Of a stretch of DNA of 64,000 nt, positions 1 through 9,078 are shown one piece after another (position 1 is the first letter of the stretch; each line of letters starts with the position of its first letter). A model generated the notes under the pieces. It had not been told where the DNA came from, ran no database searches, and saw only the letters and a program-made list of their open reading frames with translations. The translations under genes were made by a program, and so were the position numbers. The DNA comes from UBA1046 sp012511325 (GTDB lineage: Bacteria > Bacillota > Clostridia > Saccharofermentanales > DTU023). Location: NCBI GenBank assembly GCA_050951925.1, contig JBMNJZ010000001.1, forward strand, positions 1,302,001-1,366,000, in the 5' to 3' direction.

Positions 1-471
1 TGGCGCAATATTGATGATGCAGATGTAATTCGCTGCCTCAAACTATTGACATTCTTACCTTTGGCTAAAATCAGGAAATTTGAACATTTGCAGGGGCAAG
101 AGCTTAATCCGGTCAAGGAGCTTCTGGCCTTTGAATTAACCAGGACAGTTCATGGGGAAAGTATCGCGCAGGAAGTTGACCGAACCGCCAAAGCGATCTT
201 TTCCGGCGTCGGAACCGCTGAAAAAATGCCGGAATTTAAAATGCCTTTAACCGCCCGGCAAACACCTTTGCTCGAGTTGTTAACTGAAACCGGCATCATC
301 CCCTCACGCAGCGAAGGAAGACGTTTAATCGCCCAGGGTGGCCTTTATATCAATGATCAGCCTGTGGAAGATGTTGATTATATCATTGCCGATGCTGACC
401 TGGCCGAGAACGCAATCATAGTCCGCCGAGGTAAGAAAAAATATTATCGTCTTCTCTTCACAGAGGGTTGA
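1..471 (+). CDS. tyrS: Tyrosyl-tRNA synthetase, C-terminal part (5' end outside window)
   Basis: Class I aminoacyl-tRNA synthetase that charges tRNA-Tyr. Only the C-terminal ~156 residues are present; the frame is open from base 1 (WRNIDDADVIRC...), so the TTG at 46 is not the start. Visible are the end of the catalytic/anticodon region (VKELLAFELTRTVHG) and a C-terminal S4 RNA-binding domain over the last ~65 residues (SRSEGRRLIAQGGLYIND). The active-site HIGH and KMSKS motifs lie upstream of the window. The 3' end overlaps the convergent exonuclease gene by 28 bp, so no terminator can lie between them. Confidence 0.95.
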   Translation, partial: WRNIDDADVIRCLKLLTFLPLAKIRKFEHLQGQELNPVKELLAFELTRTVHGESIAQEVDRTAKAIFSGVGTAEKMPEFKMPLTARQTPLLELLTETGIIPSRSEGRRLIAQGGLYINDQPVEDVDYIIADADLAENAIIVRRGKKKYYRLLFTEG

Positions 472-1100
472 TATTGGAATGACCTGAGGATCCTATTCCG
501 CGACCGGGCACTCCCTTCCATGCCCTGCCAAATTTTGCTCAAAATCAGACCTGTATAAAAGGCATCATTCAGAGCTGTATGCAAAGGTTTCTCACAAGGG
601 ATCCGCAGGTAATTCAGGGCATATTCAATTGACCGCTGTGTAGAACTTGATACTTTCTCAGCTATCACAGAAAAAAGTGATTGTATGTCCATACAGTAAA
701 ATGGTTCGATAAAATCTAAGTCATAGTAGCGGAAGTTGTCTATTAAAACATTAGGATCCGCTTTTGACCAACTGCAATAAACATTGGCGGCATTATTGGC
801 AAAAGCGCAAAAGTGCTTTGCCGCAGTCGGGAAAGTGAGCCCGTGACTGAGGCTGTCTTGTTTTCGATTAGTAACTCGGGATACATATTGCGACATAATG
901 GGGTAAAGAACCGGTTTGACGTAGGTACTGAAGCAACCAACCTCCTGCAAATGGCGATCCAGTTTTACGGCACCGATCTCAATTATTTCGAACGGTAGTT
1001 TTTTTTGTTCTTCAGCAGGAACATCATTTTTTATGCCGACGATATTCCATTCCAAGTCGAAGACTATGTACTCCGTATTTCTAGCCACGCAAGCAATCAA
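444..1100 (-). CDS. DEDDh-family 3'-5' exonuclease (KapD/ERI-1-like)
   Basis: A 218-residue RNase T/DnaQ-fold exonuclease. The DEDDh residues can be placed: D15 and E17 in FDLEWN, an Asp in the IDNFRYYD region, and His plus Asp in HTALNDAF near residue 180. Such proteins trim RNA or DNA 3' ends with two metal ions; in Firmicutes the closest known relatives are KapD-type inhibitors of sporulation and small exoribonucleases, and the substrate here cannot be inferred. It starts at a TTG that overlaps the dnaJ stop (4-bp overlap), so it is probably translationally coupled to dnaJ; a GTG at 1088 is an alternative. Its 3' end overlaps tyrS in the opposite direction. Confidence 0.8.
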   Translation of the reverse strand: MIACVARNTEYIVFDLEWNIVGIKNDVPAEEQKKLPFEIIEIGAVKLDRHLQEVGCFSTYVKPVLYPIMSQYVSRVTNRKQDSLSHGLTFPTAAKHFCAFANNAANVYCSWSKADPNVLIDNFRYYDLDFIEPFYCMDIQSLFSVIAEKVSSSTQRSIEYALNYLRIPCEKPLHTALNDAFYTGLILSKIWQGMEGSARSRNRILRSFQYQPSVKRRR

Positions 1101-2245
1101 TTAAAGAGTTCTTTTATTTTATTCAAGAAGCTCTTCCTTTCTTTATAATTCCCGTCACCCATACTATCTTCAAAACTCTGCAGAAGCGCTTTCTGTCTTT
1201 GATCTAAATTTTTTGGTACCTCCAAATTGACACGGAATTTATGATCACCTCGCACATCAGGACGATTAATATATGGGATCCCTTTTCCTCTGATCGTAAA
1301 AACATCGCCGGGCTGAGTTCCCTCTCTCAATCTGTACTTGATATTGCCATCTATAGTCGGGACATCAATTTCAGCTCCTAATACCGCCTGAGTAAATGTA
1401 ACAGGGATTTCACAATATGTCTGAACACCTTCTCTGGTAAAAACCGGGTGGGGTCTGATCCTGATTTCAATATATAGATCACCGTATGATCCGCCATCCG
1501 TGCCCGGCTCTCCTTCTCCGCGCAGTGTCAGCATTTCACCCTCATTGATACCGGCCGGCACTTTAACATGGAGCCTTTTACTCTTGCTCCGAACACCCCG
1601 TCCTTTGCAGTCCGGACAGGGATTATCGATTATTTCGCCACTGCCACGGCAAGTATCACAGGTTCTGCTCGTCATCATCTGACCGAACATTGTTTCTCTC
1701 ACCATCTGCACCTGACCGGTGCCTTGGCAAGTTGGACAAGTTCTGGGTTTTGATCCGTCACTAGTCTTAGTTCCGGAACAAGTCTCACAGATATCATCCT
1801 TATTGATAGAGATCTCTCTTTCAACACCAAAAGCAGCTTCTAAAAAATCCAAATTCATGCGATAGCGCAAATTAGCTCCTCGCAGTGGGCTACGCCCTGT
1901 ACTTTGCTGACCGCCAAAGCCGCCAAAACCGCCAAAACCGCCAAAACCGCCGAAAATTGTGCTGAAAATATCGTTCAAGTCAAAATGGCTGAAACCTTGG
2001 CCGGAGAAACTGTTGGGATCGACACCGGCATGACCGAACTGATCATAGCGGCTGCGTTTTTCCTTATCGCTCAGAACTTCATATGCTTCGTTTGCTTCTT
2101 TAAACTTATCTTCGGCTTCCTGATCACCCGGGTTTACATCCGGGTGATATTTTTTTGCCAACTTCCAATAAGCTTTCTTGATCTGATTTTCATCCGCGGA
2201 TTTTCCAACGCCTAAGATTTCGTAATAATCGCGCTTTTCTGCCAC
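1097..2245 (-). CDS. dnaJ: Chaperone protein DnaJ (Hsp40)
   Basis: Co-chaperone that delivers unfolded clients to DnaK and stimulates its ATPase. The 382 residues show the J domain with HPD at 34-36, a Gly/Phe-rich linker with tandem GGFGGFG repeats (about 78-115), a zinc-binding region with four CxxC repeats (CETCSGTK, CPTCQGTG, CDTCRGSG, CPDCKGRG) and the C-terminal substrate-binding domains. The first zinc repeat ends in K instead of the usual G. The start is GTG at 2245, chosen for its GGAGG five bases upstream. It is the last chaperone gene of the hrcA operon, separated from dnaK by a strong hairpin. Confidence 0.98.
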   Translation of the reverse strand: MAEKRDYYEILGVGKSADENQIKKAYWKLAKKYHPDVNPGDQEAEDKFKEANEAYEVLSDKEKRSRYDQFGHAGVDPNSFSGQGFSHFDLNDIFSTIFGGFGGFGGFGGFGGQQSTGRSPLRGANLRYRMNLDFLEAAFGVEREISINKDDICETCSGTKTSDGSKPRTCPTCQGTGQVQMVRETMFGQMMTSRTCDTCRGSGEIIDNPCPDCKGRGVRSKSKRLHVKVPAGINEGEMLTLRGEGEPGTDGGSYGDLYIEIRIRPHPVFTREGVQTYCEIPVTFTQAVLGAEIDVPTIDGNIKYRLREGTQPGDVFTIRGKGIPYINRPDVRGDHKFRVNLEVPKNLDQRQKALLQSFEDSMGDGNYKERKSFLNKIKELFN

Positions 2246-2267
2246 TTGTTCCTCCGAGTTTACATGC

Positions 2268-2300
2268 TGATACCCGCCGCCTTATATGCGGCGGGTATCA
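2268..2300 (-). terminator. Intercistronic hairpin between dnaK and dnaJ
   Basis: Perfect 13-bp arms (TGATACCCGCCGC and its complement) enclose a 7-nt AT-rich loop. No U-run follows on the minus strand, so it is more likely an mRNA-processing or partial attenuation hairpin that lowers dnaJ output relative to dnaK than a full terminator. Confidence 0.7.
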
Positions 2301-2338
2301 TTTACAAAATCATACCATAAATTGTCCTGTTACTGAAT

Positions 2339-4171
2339 TTATTGAGGATCAGAACCGGCTTCCTTGAAATCTGCTTCGTAAGTTCCGCCGGCTGCTGAAT
2401 CCTGAGACCCTGGCTGCTCAAAATCGCTTTGGTTCTGCTGGGCCTGCTTATACAGCTTTTCGCTAGCCTTATAGATTGATTGCTGCAAAGCTTCAGTATC
2501 AGTTTTCATAGCGTCTAAATTACCCGTCGAAATACTGTCTTTCAATTTTGCAATAGCCTGCTCGATATCTGAGCGGTCAATGGCTTCAAATTTATCACCG
2601 TCATCCTTAAGAAGTTTTTCAGCCTGATAAACAGCAGAATCGGCATGATTGCGGGTATCTACTTCTTCTTTTTTCTTCCTGTCTTCGGCCGCAAATTGCT
2701 CTGCATCCTTGACTGCCTTATTAATCTCTTCCTCAGTCAAATTAGAAGAAGCAGTGATCGTTATATGCTGTTCACGATTAGTGCCCTTATCTACTGCGGA
2801 AACATTTACGATTCCATTGGCATCAATATCAAATGTCACCTCAATCTGAGGGATACCGCGCGGCGCAGGAGCTATGCCATCTAAGTTAAATCTGCCTAAA
2901 GTTTTATTATGCTGAGCAAATTCTCGTTCACCCTGCAGAACATGGACTTCAACAGATGTCTGTCCGTCTGCGGCGGTTGAGAAGATCTGGCTCTTCCTGG
3001 TTGGAATAGTTGTATTTCTGTCAATAATTCTGGTCATCACGCCTCCCAGAGTCTCAATTCCCAAGGAAAGAGGCGTTATATCCAATAGAACCATCCCTTT
3101 AATATCACCGGACAAAACTCCAGCCTGAATTGCTGCACCTATGGCAACGCATTCATCGGGATTAATACCTTTAAACGGCTCCTGATTGAAATAATCCTTG
3201 ACAGCATTTTGCACCGCGGGAATTCTGCTGGAACCGCCAACCAATAGTATCTTATGAATATCTGCCGGTTTCAGCCCCGCATCATTCATTGCGTTGCGCA
3301 CAGGATTCATTGTAGCTTCTACCAAATCGGAAGTCATGTCCTCGAATTTTGCTCTGCTGAGTGTCAGCTCCAAATGTTTAGGGCCACTTTGATCTGCCGT
3401 AATGTAAGGCAGATTGATATTAGTCGAAGTTACCGAAGACAATTCGACTTTAGCTTTCTCGGCTGCTTCACGTAGTCTTTGCATCGCCATCTTATCAACT
3501 GACAAATCAATCCCCTGATCTTTTTTCATCTCAGCAACCATCCAGTCGACGATTTTTGTATCAAAATCGTCACCGCCCAGCCTATTATTGCCGGAAGTAG
3601 CCAACACCTCAAAAACACCATCGCCTATTTCCAATAAGGAAACGTCGAAGGTTCCGCCACCGAGGTCAAATACCATGATTTTCTGCTCGGATTCTTTATC
3701 CAGACCATAAGCCAAAGCTGCCGCTGTAGGCTCATTAATTATACGCAGCACATCCAAGCCGGCAATTCTGCCTGCATCTTTGGTTGCCTGACGCTGGGCA
3801 TCACTAAAGTATGCAGGAACAGTGATGACGGCCTGAGTAACTTTTTCACCCAGATATGCCTCCGCATCAGTTTTGAGTTTTTGCAGCACCATTGCGGAGA
3901 TCTCCGGTGGCGTATAGGTAGTACCATCTATGGTTGTCTTCCAGGAAGTGCCCATCTCGCGTTTAACAGACTGGATAGTACGGTCCGGATTGGTAATAGC
4001 TTGACGTTTGGCAACTTGTCCTACCAGACGCTCACCTTCTTTTGTGAAGGCAACTATCGATGGTGTAGTTCTGTTACCCTCAGCATTCGGTATTACCACT
4101 TGATCGCCACCTTCCAGGACGGCTACTACAGAATTTGTTGTTCCTAAATCAATACCAATTACTCTTGCCAT
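2339..4171 (-). CDS. dnaK: Chaperone protein DnaK (Hsp70)
   Basis: ATP-dependent general chaperone. The 610-residue protein starts MARVIGIDLGTTNS, the phosphate-1 loop of the actin-like ATPase, followed by the second phosphate motif FDLGGGTFDVS and the adenosine motif LLVGGSSRIPAV. The hydrophobic linker (GMVLLDITPLSLGIETLGG) leads into the substrate-binding domain and a short helical lid ending in a loose acidic tail rather than the Gram-negative EEVKD-type end. Length is normal for Firmicutes. An AGAGGA site precedes the ATG. It lies between grpE and dnaJ in the CIRCE-controlled operon. Confidence 0.99.
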   Translation of the reverse strand: MARVIGIDLGTTNSVVAVLEGGDQVVIPNAEGNRTTPSIVAFTKEGERLVGQVAKRQAITNPDRTIQSVKREMGTSWKTTIDGTTYTPPEISAMVLQKLKTDAEAYLGEKVTQAVITVPAYFSDAQRQATKDAGRIAGLDVLRIINEPTAAALAYGLDKESEQKIMVFDLGGGTFDVSLLEIGDGVFEVLATSGNNRLGGDDFDTKIVDWMVAEMKKDQGIDLSVDKMAMQRLREAAEKAKVELSSVTSTNINLPYITADQSGPKHLELTLSRAKFEDMTSDLVEATMNPVRNAMNDAGLKPADIHKILLVGGSSRIPAVQNAVKDYFNQEPFKGINPDECVAIGAAIQAGVLSGDIKGMVLLDITPLSLGIETLGGVMTRIIDRNTTIPTRKSQIFSTAADGQTSVEVHVLQGEREFAQHNKTLGRFNLDGIAPAPRGIPQIEVTFDIDANGIVNVSAVDKGTNREQHITITASSNLTEEEINKAVKDAEQFAAEDRKKKEEVDTRNHADSAVYQAEKLLKDDGDKFEAIDRSDIEQAIAKLKDSISTGNLDAMKTDTEALQQSIYKASEKLYKQAQQNQSDFEQPGSQDSAAGGTYEADFKEAGSDPQ

Positions 4172-4238
4172 AATTTATCCTCTTTCTGCTCGTTTACGAG
4201 TTTCAATTTCTATTTTTATACCGCATTGCGGTCATATA

Positions 4239-4823
4239 CTAATTTGCTACTTGTACTATCGAATGTCTAAGCACCCGATCATTTCTTATGTATCCTGACA
4301 TAAAAACTTCTGTTATTTCCTGTACAGCCTTCGTCTCATCTTCAATATGTGATACTGCATGATGAAGATTAGGATCAAAAGTCTCGCCTAAAGCTTTAAT
4401 CTCCCGAATATCCAAACCGGCAAATATCTCTTCCAGCTGCTTGCGGATCAACTGAACGCCCTCCGCAAAAGCTATTGTCTCGGAATTAGTGCAGTTTTCC
4501 GCCAGTTCCAGAGCTCGATCGACATTATCCAGAACCGGCAAAAATTTGCAGACAACATCGGAGATGGAATCAGAATACAAGGCTTCTTTCTCTTTACGGG
4601 AACGACGCCGAAAATTATCGTATTCTGCAGCCAGGCGCAAGTACTTATCCTCTAATTCTTTATACTTTTCCTGTTCTTTTTCTGCTGTATTGGCTTCAGC
4701 CTCTACGGCAGTATCAGCTTGTCCGGCAGCTTCCTCACAGACTTCAGCCCCTTGTTCCTCCCTCTCTTCTACAGATAGCTTCTCTGACTCATTGCTTGCC
4801 TTTTTATTCATCTTTTTTTCCAT
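4239..4823 (-). CDS. grpE: Nucleotide exchange factor GrpE
   Basis: Dimeric exchange factor that removes ADP from DnaK. It has 194 residues: an acidic Glu-rich N-terminal segment (to about 55), a long coiled-coil helix (KYKELEDKYLRLAAEYDNFRR), then the C-terminal beta domain with the family signature region from FDPNLHHAVSHIED to the end. The ATG is preceded by GGAGG. It sits 34 bp after hrcA and 67 bp before dnaK, inside the heat-shock operon, and should be regulated with them through the single CIRCE upstream of hrcA. Confidence 0.98.
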   Translation of the reverse strand: MEKKMNKKASNESEKLSVEEREEQGAEVCEEAAGQADTAVEAEANTAEKEQEKYKELEDKYLRLAAEYDNFRRRSRKEKEALYSDSISDVVCKFLPVLDNVDRALELAENCTNSETIAFAEGVQLIRKQLEEIFAGLDIREIKALGETFDPNLHHAVSHIEDETKAVQEITEVFMSGYIRNDRVLRHSIVQVAN

Positions 4824-4857
4824 ATATCCTCCATTAGGATTTTTGTCATTCGTGCAA

Positions 4858-6000
4858 TTATTTCTGTTCTCGTTCGTCAGTTTCGCAATATCCGACGCGC
4901 GCCTTCATCTGATCGGTCAGAGCACGGTTGACAAAATTTATCTGCGAGATCGTTCTTGTATAGGGCATCCTGCGCGGGCCAATCAAACAGATTTGCCCGG
5001 AAAGCTCTCCACCAATGCGATAAGTTGTCGTGATAAACGAACAGTCATCCATACCGTCCAAATCAATTTCCTGGCCAATCCGTACCATGAAGGCCGGCCT
5101 GTCGTCAGTTTGCTTGCCCTCATTTCCACTTTCCTCTGAGAAATTAACCGCAATGGTGTCCTGGTAGTTTCCCGCTTCTTGTGCCCGCCATTCATCGAGA
5201 TAAGCAGCCACTACATGTTCTTTATGTAATGTTGTTAGGAAACGCTGCGCTTTTTCTATATTGTGGAATTCCGGATAGTCTAATAATTTATGTACGCCTT
5301 GCAGATACATGTCCAGGTGTCCCGCTTGTTTTATTGAGACATAGGCTTCATATAAGACCTGATTCAGCAACGGTTCAGGAATAGTGCTGCCATCAACGGC
5401 CGCTGTCACAGTAACTAGAGTAATATCATCCAGGCGTATTCCCTGCAACCCGCGCTCTATAGCTGCCGCAAGTTCAACCAGCTGTTGATCGGAAATAATA
5501 TTGGGAATTCTGACTACCCGGTCTTTTACAATACCCTCCGACAACACGACAACTACAAGAGCGCGTCCCGGCTCAATCTGCAAAATTTTGATCTGTTGCA
5601 GCGACGAGGAACCATAACGCGGTGTTAAAACCAGTGATATATAGTTAGACTGTTCGGACAGTACAGCCGCGGCATGCTCAATTAAGCTTTTAGCTTCGAG
5701 CATGGCTCCGGATAGAAACCCAACGATATAATCTTTAATTTCTTTGGATAATGGTTCAAGCACGATCAAATTGTCGATATATGCTCGGTATCCCTTGTCA
5801 GATGGTACCCGTCCGGAAGAGGTATGGGTTTTCTCTAAATAGCCCATTTCTTCCAAATCAGCCATGTCGTTACGTACAGTGGCAGGGCTGATATCGAGTT
5901 TATGCCTTCTGGTAAGGACTTTGGAGCCAACCGGCTCGGCAGTCTCAACATAGTCTTCAATAATAGTCTTCAGCAGCCATTTCTTGCGTTCGTCCATCAT
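4858..6000 (-). CDS. hrcA: Heat-inducible transcription repressor HrcA
   Basis: Repressor of class I heat-shock genes; it binds CIRCE and depends on GroEL for activity in known systems. The 380 residues begin with a winged-helix domain (SKVLTRRHKLDISPATVRNDMADLEEMGYLEKTH covers the recognition region, about residues 22-56), followed by the GAF-like and inserted dimerization domains, ending with GPRRMPYTRTISQINFV. It is slightly longer than the usual ~345 residues. The start ATG at 6000 has GGGAGG upstream. First gene of hrcA-grpE-dnaK-dnaJ; its own CIRCE lies 26 bp before the start, so the operon is autoregulated. Confidence 0.98.
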   Translation of the reverse strand: MMDERKKWLLKTIIEDYVETAEPVGSKVLTRRHKLDISPATVRNDMADLEEMGYLEKTHTSSGRVPSDKGYRAYIDNLIVLEPLSKEIKDYIVGFLSGAMLEAKSLIEHAAAVLSEQSNYISLVLTPRYGSSSLQQIKILQIEPGRALVVVVLSEGIVKDRVVRIPNIISDQQLVELAAAIERGLQGIRLDDITLVTVTAAVDGSTIPEPLLNQVLYEAYVSIKQAGHLDMYLQGVHKLLDYPEFHNIEKAQRFLTTLHKEHVVAAYLDEWRAQEAGNYQDTIAVNFSEESGNEGKQTDDRPAFMVRIGQEIDLDGMDDCSFITTTYRIGGELSGQICLIGPRRMPYTRTISQINFVNRALTDQMKARVGYCETDEREQK

Positions 6001-6025
6001 GGTCGGCTCCTCCCTTATCCATAAT

Positions 6026-6052
6026 TTAGCACTCGTTGCTCCCGAGTGCTAA
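6026..6052 (-). promoter_or_regulatory. CIRCE operator (HrcA binding site)
   Basis: A perfect TTAGCACTC-N9-GAGTGCTAA inverted repeat, identical to the CIRCE consensus, lies just downstream of the promoter and upstream of hrcA. It is the only CIRCE noticed in the window. Confidence 0.98.
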
Positions 6053-6056
6053 ATTG

Positions 6057-6085
6057 ATCTTACCATCAGCTTAATATACTGTCAA
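6057..6085 (-). promoter_or_regulatory. Sigma-A type promoter of the hrcA operon
   Basis: On the minus strand TTGACA (6085-6080) and TAAGAT (6062-6057) are separated by 17 bp. The predicted start of transcription falls at the edge of CIRCE, which fits repression by HrcA blocking RNA polymerase. Confidence 0.85.
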
Positions 6086-6168
6086 TAATAGAGATACGGG
6101 AGTTACAAAATCAGCCTGTTTCTTAGCGGCAAATATTACTGCTTGCTAAATTACTTAAAGATTGCGAA

Positions 6169-7383
6169 TTAGATAAATTCAAGAAAAACTTGATTTGCCA
6201 AATCCAAGCCCAGCCTGGTAAGCCTGATTGAATCAGCTTCCGGCTGCAACAATCCTCTGCTTTGCAGTTTGGAGATTTGCTCGGCAAATTCCTGAGTAAG
6301 TTCTGCGCAATGTCTTTTTCGGAAGTTCCGGCTGCTGACTCCGGACAAAAGTCGCAAGCCCAGCAAGACTGTTTCTTTCCTGGCAGCTACTTCATCGACT
6401 ATTTCTTCTGCAGTTCCGGGGAAAAAACATTCAGACTGCCGCTCACTCTTGTCAGTTATGTTCGAAGCGGTCAAATATAGACTATTTACCCTTTCCAACC
6501 ATTTGAACAGGGAGGCTATATTGCCACGTCTGACACCGCCCAGATAACTGTGTGCTGCCGGACCTAATCCCAGATAACTATCTGCCTGCCAGTAAACCAG
6601 ATTATGTCTGCTCTCCTCGCCTCGGCGCGAAGCATTGCTGATCTCATAAGGGAAAATGCCTGCGTTCTCCAAGCTATATAGAACCAGGTCATACATCTCA
6701 CGCTCCAGTTCTTCAGTAGGCAAAAGGTCGGGGCGATCCCCATATCGCAATGCAAAGGGCGTTCCTGCGGCAATGGTCAGACTATAATATGATATATGAC
6801 CTATTGGTAATTTAGTAACTAAAGAGAGCGTTTCCCGCAGATCAGCCAGCGTTTGTCCAGGTAGACCAATCATCAGATCAACAGCAATTCTGTCGATCCC
6901 GGCTTTCTCCGCACGAAGCACATCTTTTATGCAGGCATCCGCAGTAGTTCGACGGCCCAGTACTCGCAGCAGGTGATCAGAAGTGGATTGCAAACCAAAA
7001 CTGAGCCGATTAATGCCCAAAGCGCGTAAGGAAGAGATATCTTTGAGTCCGGGATTTGCTTCCAAGGTAATCTCGGCATCTGTGCGGATACCGAAGGTAT
7101 TGCTGATAAGACCTAGCTGCTCTGACAGCAGCGAAGGCGGTACCAGCGAAGGTGTGCCGCCTCCGTAATAAATAGTATGCAAAGGGCTTGTATAAAATGC
7201 TCCGTTTACAGCAGCAATATAAGATAATTTAATCTCCTTCAAGATGCCCTGGTGCCATTGCTGCAGACTCGCATCTTCAAAGGGTATGGAATAAAAATCG
7301 CAATAATGACATTTATGCAGGCAGAAAGGAACATGGATATAAAGTGCTGTTACTCTCTGTCTGGCTGCAAAAGTATTCTGCAA
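6169..7383 (-). CDS. hemW: Radical SAM heme chaperone HemW
   Basis: A 404-residue radical SAM protein of the HemW (formerly anaerobic coproporphyrinogen oxidase-like) family, which inserts heme into target proteins rather than making it. The cluster-binding motif is CLHKCHYC at residues 21-28 (CxxxCxxC, without the extra Cys of HemN), followed by the SAM-binding YYGGGTPSL. The C-terminal HemN domain ends SIRLTRLGLDLANQVFLEFI. The start appears to be TTG at 7383 with GGAGAG about 10 bases upstream; no better start precedes the cluster motif. hemW next to hrcA is a common Firmicute arrangement, here separated by about 170 bp with the CIRCE promoter between. Confidence 0.93.
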   Translation of the reverse strand: MQNTFAARQRVTALYIHVPFCLHKCHYCDFYSIPFEDASLQQWHQGILKEIKLSYIAAVNGAFYTSPLHTIYYGGGTPSLVPPSLLSEQLGLISNTFGIRTDAEITLEANPGLKDISSLRALGINRLSFGLQSTSDHLLRVLGRRTTADACIKDVLRAEKAGIDRIAVDLMIGLPGQTLADLRETLSLVTKLPIGHISYYSLTIAAGTPFALRYGDRPDLLPTEELEREMYDLVLYSLENAGIFPYEISNASRRGEESRHNLVYWQADSYLGLGPAAHSYLGGVRRGNIASLFKWLERVNSLYLTASNITDKSERQSECFFPGTAEEIVDEVAARKETVLLGLRLLSGVSSRNFRKRHCAELTQEFAEQISKLQSRGLLQPEADSIRLTRLGLDLANQVFLEFI

Positions 7384-7435
7384 TTATTTCTCGCTCTCCG
7401 GATTATATGTATTCATAATTTATAAAGACATTATC

Positions 7436-8932
7436 TCACTTTCTGTTCAACTTGAATCCGGCGGGTTCCCTTTGCATTGCCTTCACAATAATAAAAGCAG
7501 TATTGTTAATGCGTTGTTCTAATCTGGGCAAATCACGCATGGACACAGCCACACTTGCAGTATTGCTACTGTCAGAATTTACAGTTCGATTTGCAGGCTC
7601 AGACAGCGGTTGTGAAGGCTGCGGCGAAGGCGACAGGGAGAAATAATCTCTATTCTGGCTTTGGGCCATATCCATAAATAGAGCTGTAAGATAAATTGAA
7701 GAATCGAAGGGTGTGCCGGAAATTATGCCACCAGTGCTGCTGAAGCTGGGATTGCGGCTTTCCAGTCCCAGTTCCGCCAGATCTTTAATATTGTATTCGC
7801 CGGATTCAAAATAGACAACCGGTATATTTGCCAGGTCAAAGGGCGTATGATCTGAAAATTTTGAGGTCCATTCCGAGAAAATACTTACCCCGCCCCGGCC
7901 GGCATTAACACGCAAAGTTGATTGATTAGTATACAGGGAATAACCGTTATTAGTATTTAAGCGATAGCGGTAAAAAACGTCAGTGGCCTCATATAATTTT
8001 CTTCTCATATGGTAATCTTTCTGGTTGCCGGCTCTGACGGAATTTATGCCTGCGTGGGCATAGACTTTATCACCGGCAAAAATTGCTTCAACATTGTACA
8101 TCGCCTCAAGAGTTGACCTCTCATCAGAACTGAGACTGGATAAATAAGCTTTAGCTCCGGCCTGGTTATCAGTTCCGGCTCCAAACAAAACAAAAGTAGT
8201 GTTAAAGCCCGGTGGATCATCGCGCATTGCCTTGGCTACAGATAGAACACAGGCAACACCCGAGGCATTATTATTTATCCCGTCATAGGTTCTGTAGTCA
8301 ACGGGTATGGGGATTTCCCGCTCCATCTGCCAGACTGATTTATCAAGAAGATCATCCTCTACTGTCATGTCTGCAGAGATAGTCTCCTCTGTTGTAGTAT
8401 TGATCGCTTCACCATCTGCTTCCTGTCCGCTGGATGACTCACAGGTTTTCATATCGGTTTGCTCCGCGATATCCAGATCAGTTCTGAAATCCGGACCAGT
8501 TACCAACACATCATAATGGGCTCCCACAATGCTCCATTTGTTGTCAAGATATTCAGAGGTCTCCTTTCCCTCTGCATCAAGCTTAATAAAACCACTGCCT
8601 TTAAGATGGCAGATGATATTTTGTGAATGTCGGATCTGGCCACTGTCACTTTTATAATCAAACTCCTGTATCTGCACTTGGAAACCAAGTTCTTCCAAGG
8701 CAGAAGCGATCATCAGGGCTGCCGCCTTTTCCTGATCAGATCCGGGGCTGCGATAAGGATAGCTCCGTGCCAGCTTCAGAGCAAAATCAGAACCAGCTGT
8801 ACCGTAATCAGCATATCTAATCACATCATTATTGCCAAAACCGCAGCCAATGACTGACAAGGGAAATAGAAAAATAAGTATGATAACTAATAATCTGCTA
8901 CACTTCTTATTTAGTGTCGGACAACAGAACAT
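7436..8932 (-). CDS. M28-like lipoprotein with degenerate active site
   Basis: A 498-residue predicted lipoprotein: basic start, hydrophobic stretch and lipobox with Cys30 (LSVIGC). The rest resembles zinc M28 aminopeptidases: GAHYD (His139), YDGINNNASGV (Asp217) and a late SDHTPFD (His near 370). The place where the family has the catalytic and metal-binding Glu-Glu (FxAEE) reads FGAGTDNQAG, giving Gly253-Thr254. An acidic low-complexity insert (about 150-200) follows the first metal motif. Either the protein is a non-catalytic binding protein or it uses a different residue such as Asp255. The TTG-free ATG start has GAGG upstream. It is divergent from the S11-like gene, which is also degenerate. 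Confidence 0.7.
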   Translation of the reverse strand: MFCCPTLNKKCSRLLVIILIFLFPLSVIGCGFGNNDVIRYADYGTAGSDFALKLARSYPYRSPGSDQEKAAALMIASALEELGFQVQIQEFDYKSDSGQIRHSQNIICHLKGSGFIKLDAEGKETSEYLDNKWSIVGAHYDVLVTGPDFRTDLDIAEQTDMKTCESSSGQEADGEAINTTTEETISADMTVEDDLLDKSVWQMEREIPIPVDYRTYDGINNNASGVACVLSVAKAMRDDPPGFNTTFVLFGAGTDNQAGAKAYLSSLSSDERSTLEAMYNVEAIFAGDKVYAHAGINSVRAGNQKDYHMRRKLYEATDVFYRYRLNTNNGYSLYTNQSTLRVNAGRGGVSIFSEWTSKFSDHTPFDLANIPVVYFESGEYNIKDLAELGLESRNPSFSSTGGIISGTPFDSSIYLTALFMDMAQSQNRDYFSLSPSPQPSQPLSEPANRTVNSDSSNTASVAVSMRDLPRLEQRINNTAFIIVKAMQREPAGFKLNRK

Positions 8933-9078
8933 ATAAAGAGCCTCATAAGTTTATTTTGTTTTGTTTTCTAATATTTTTCATTTTACTTGTTAGTTTTTGA
9001 TACTGCAAACATACCAATATGGCTGTGCACTTATAGCGTCTTTCAAGCTATAATAAGAACAAGCAAGCGGGGAAACTA

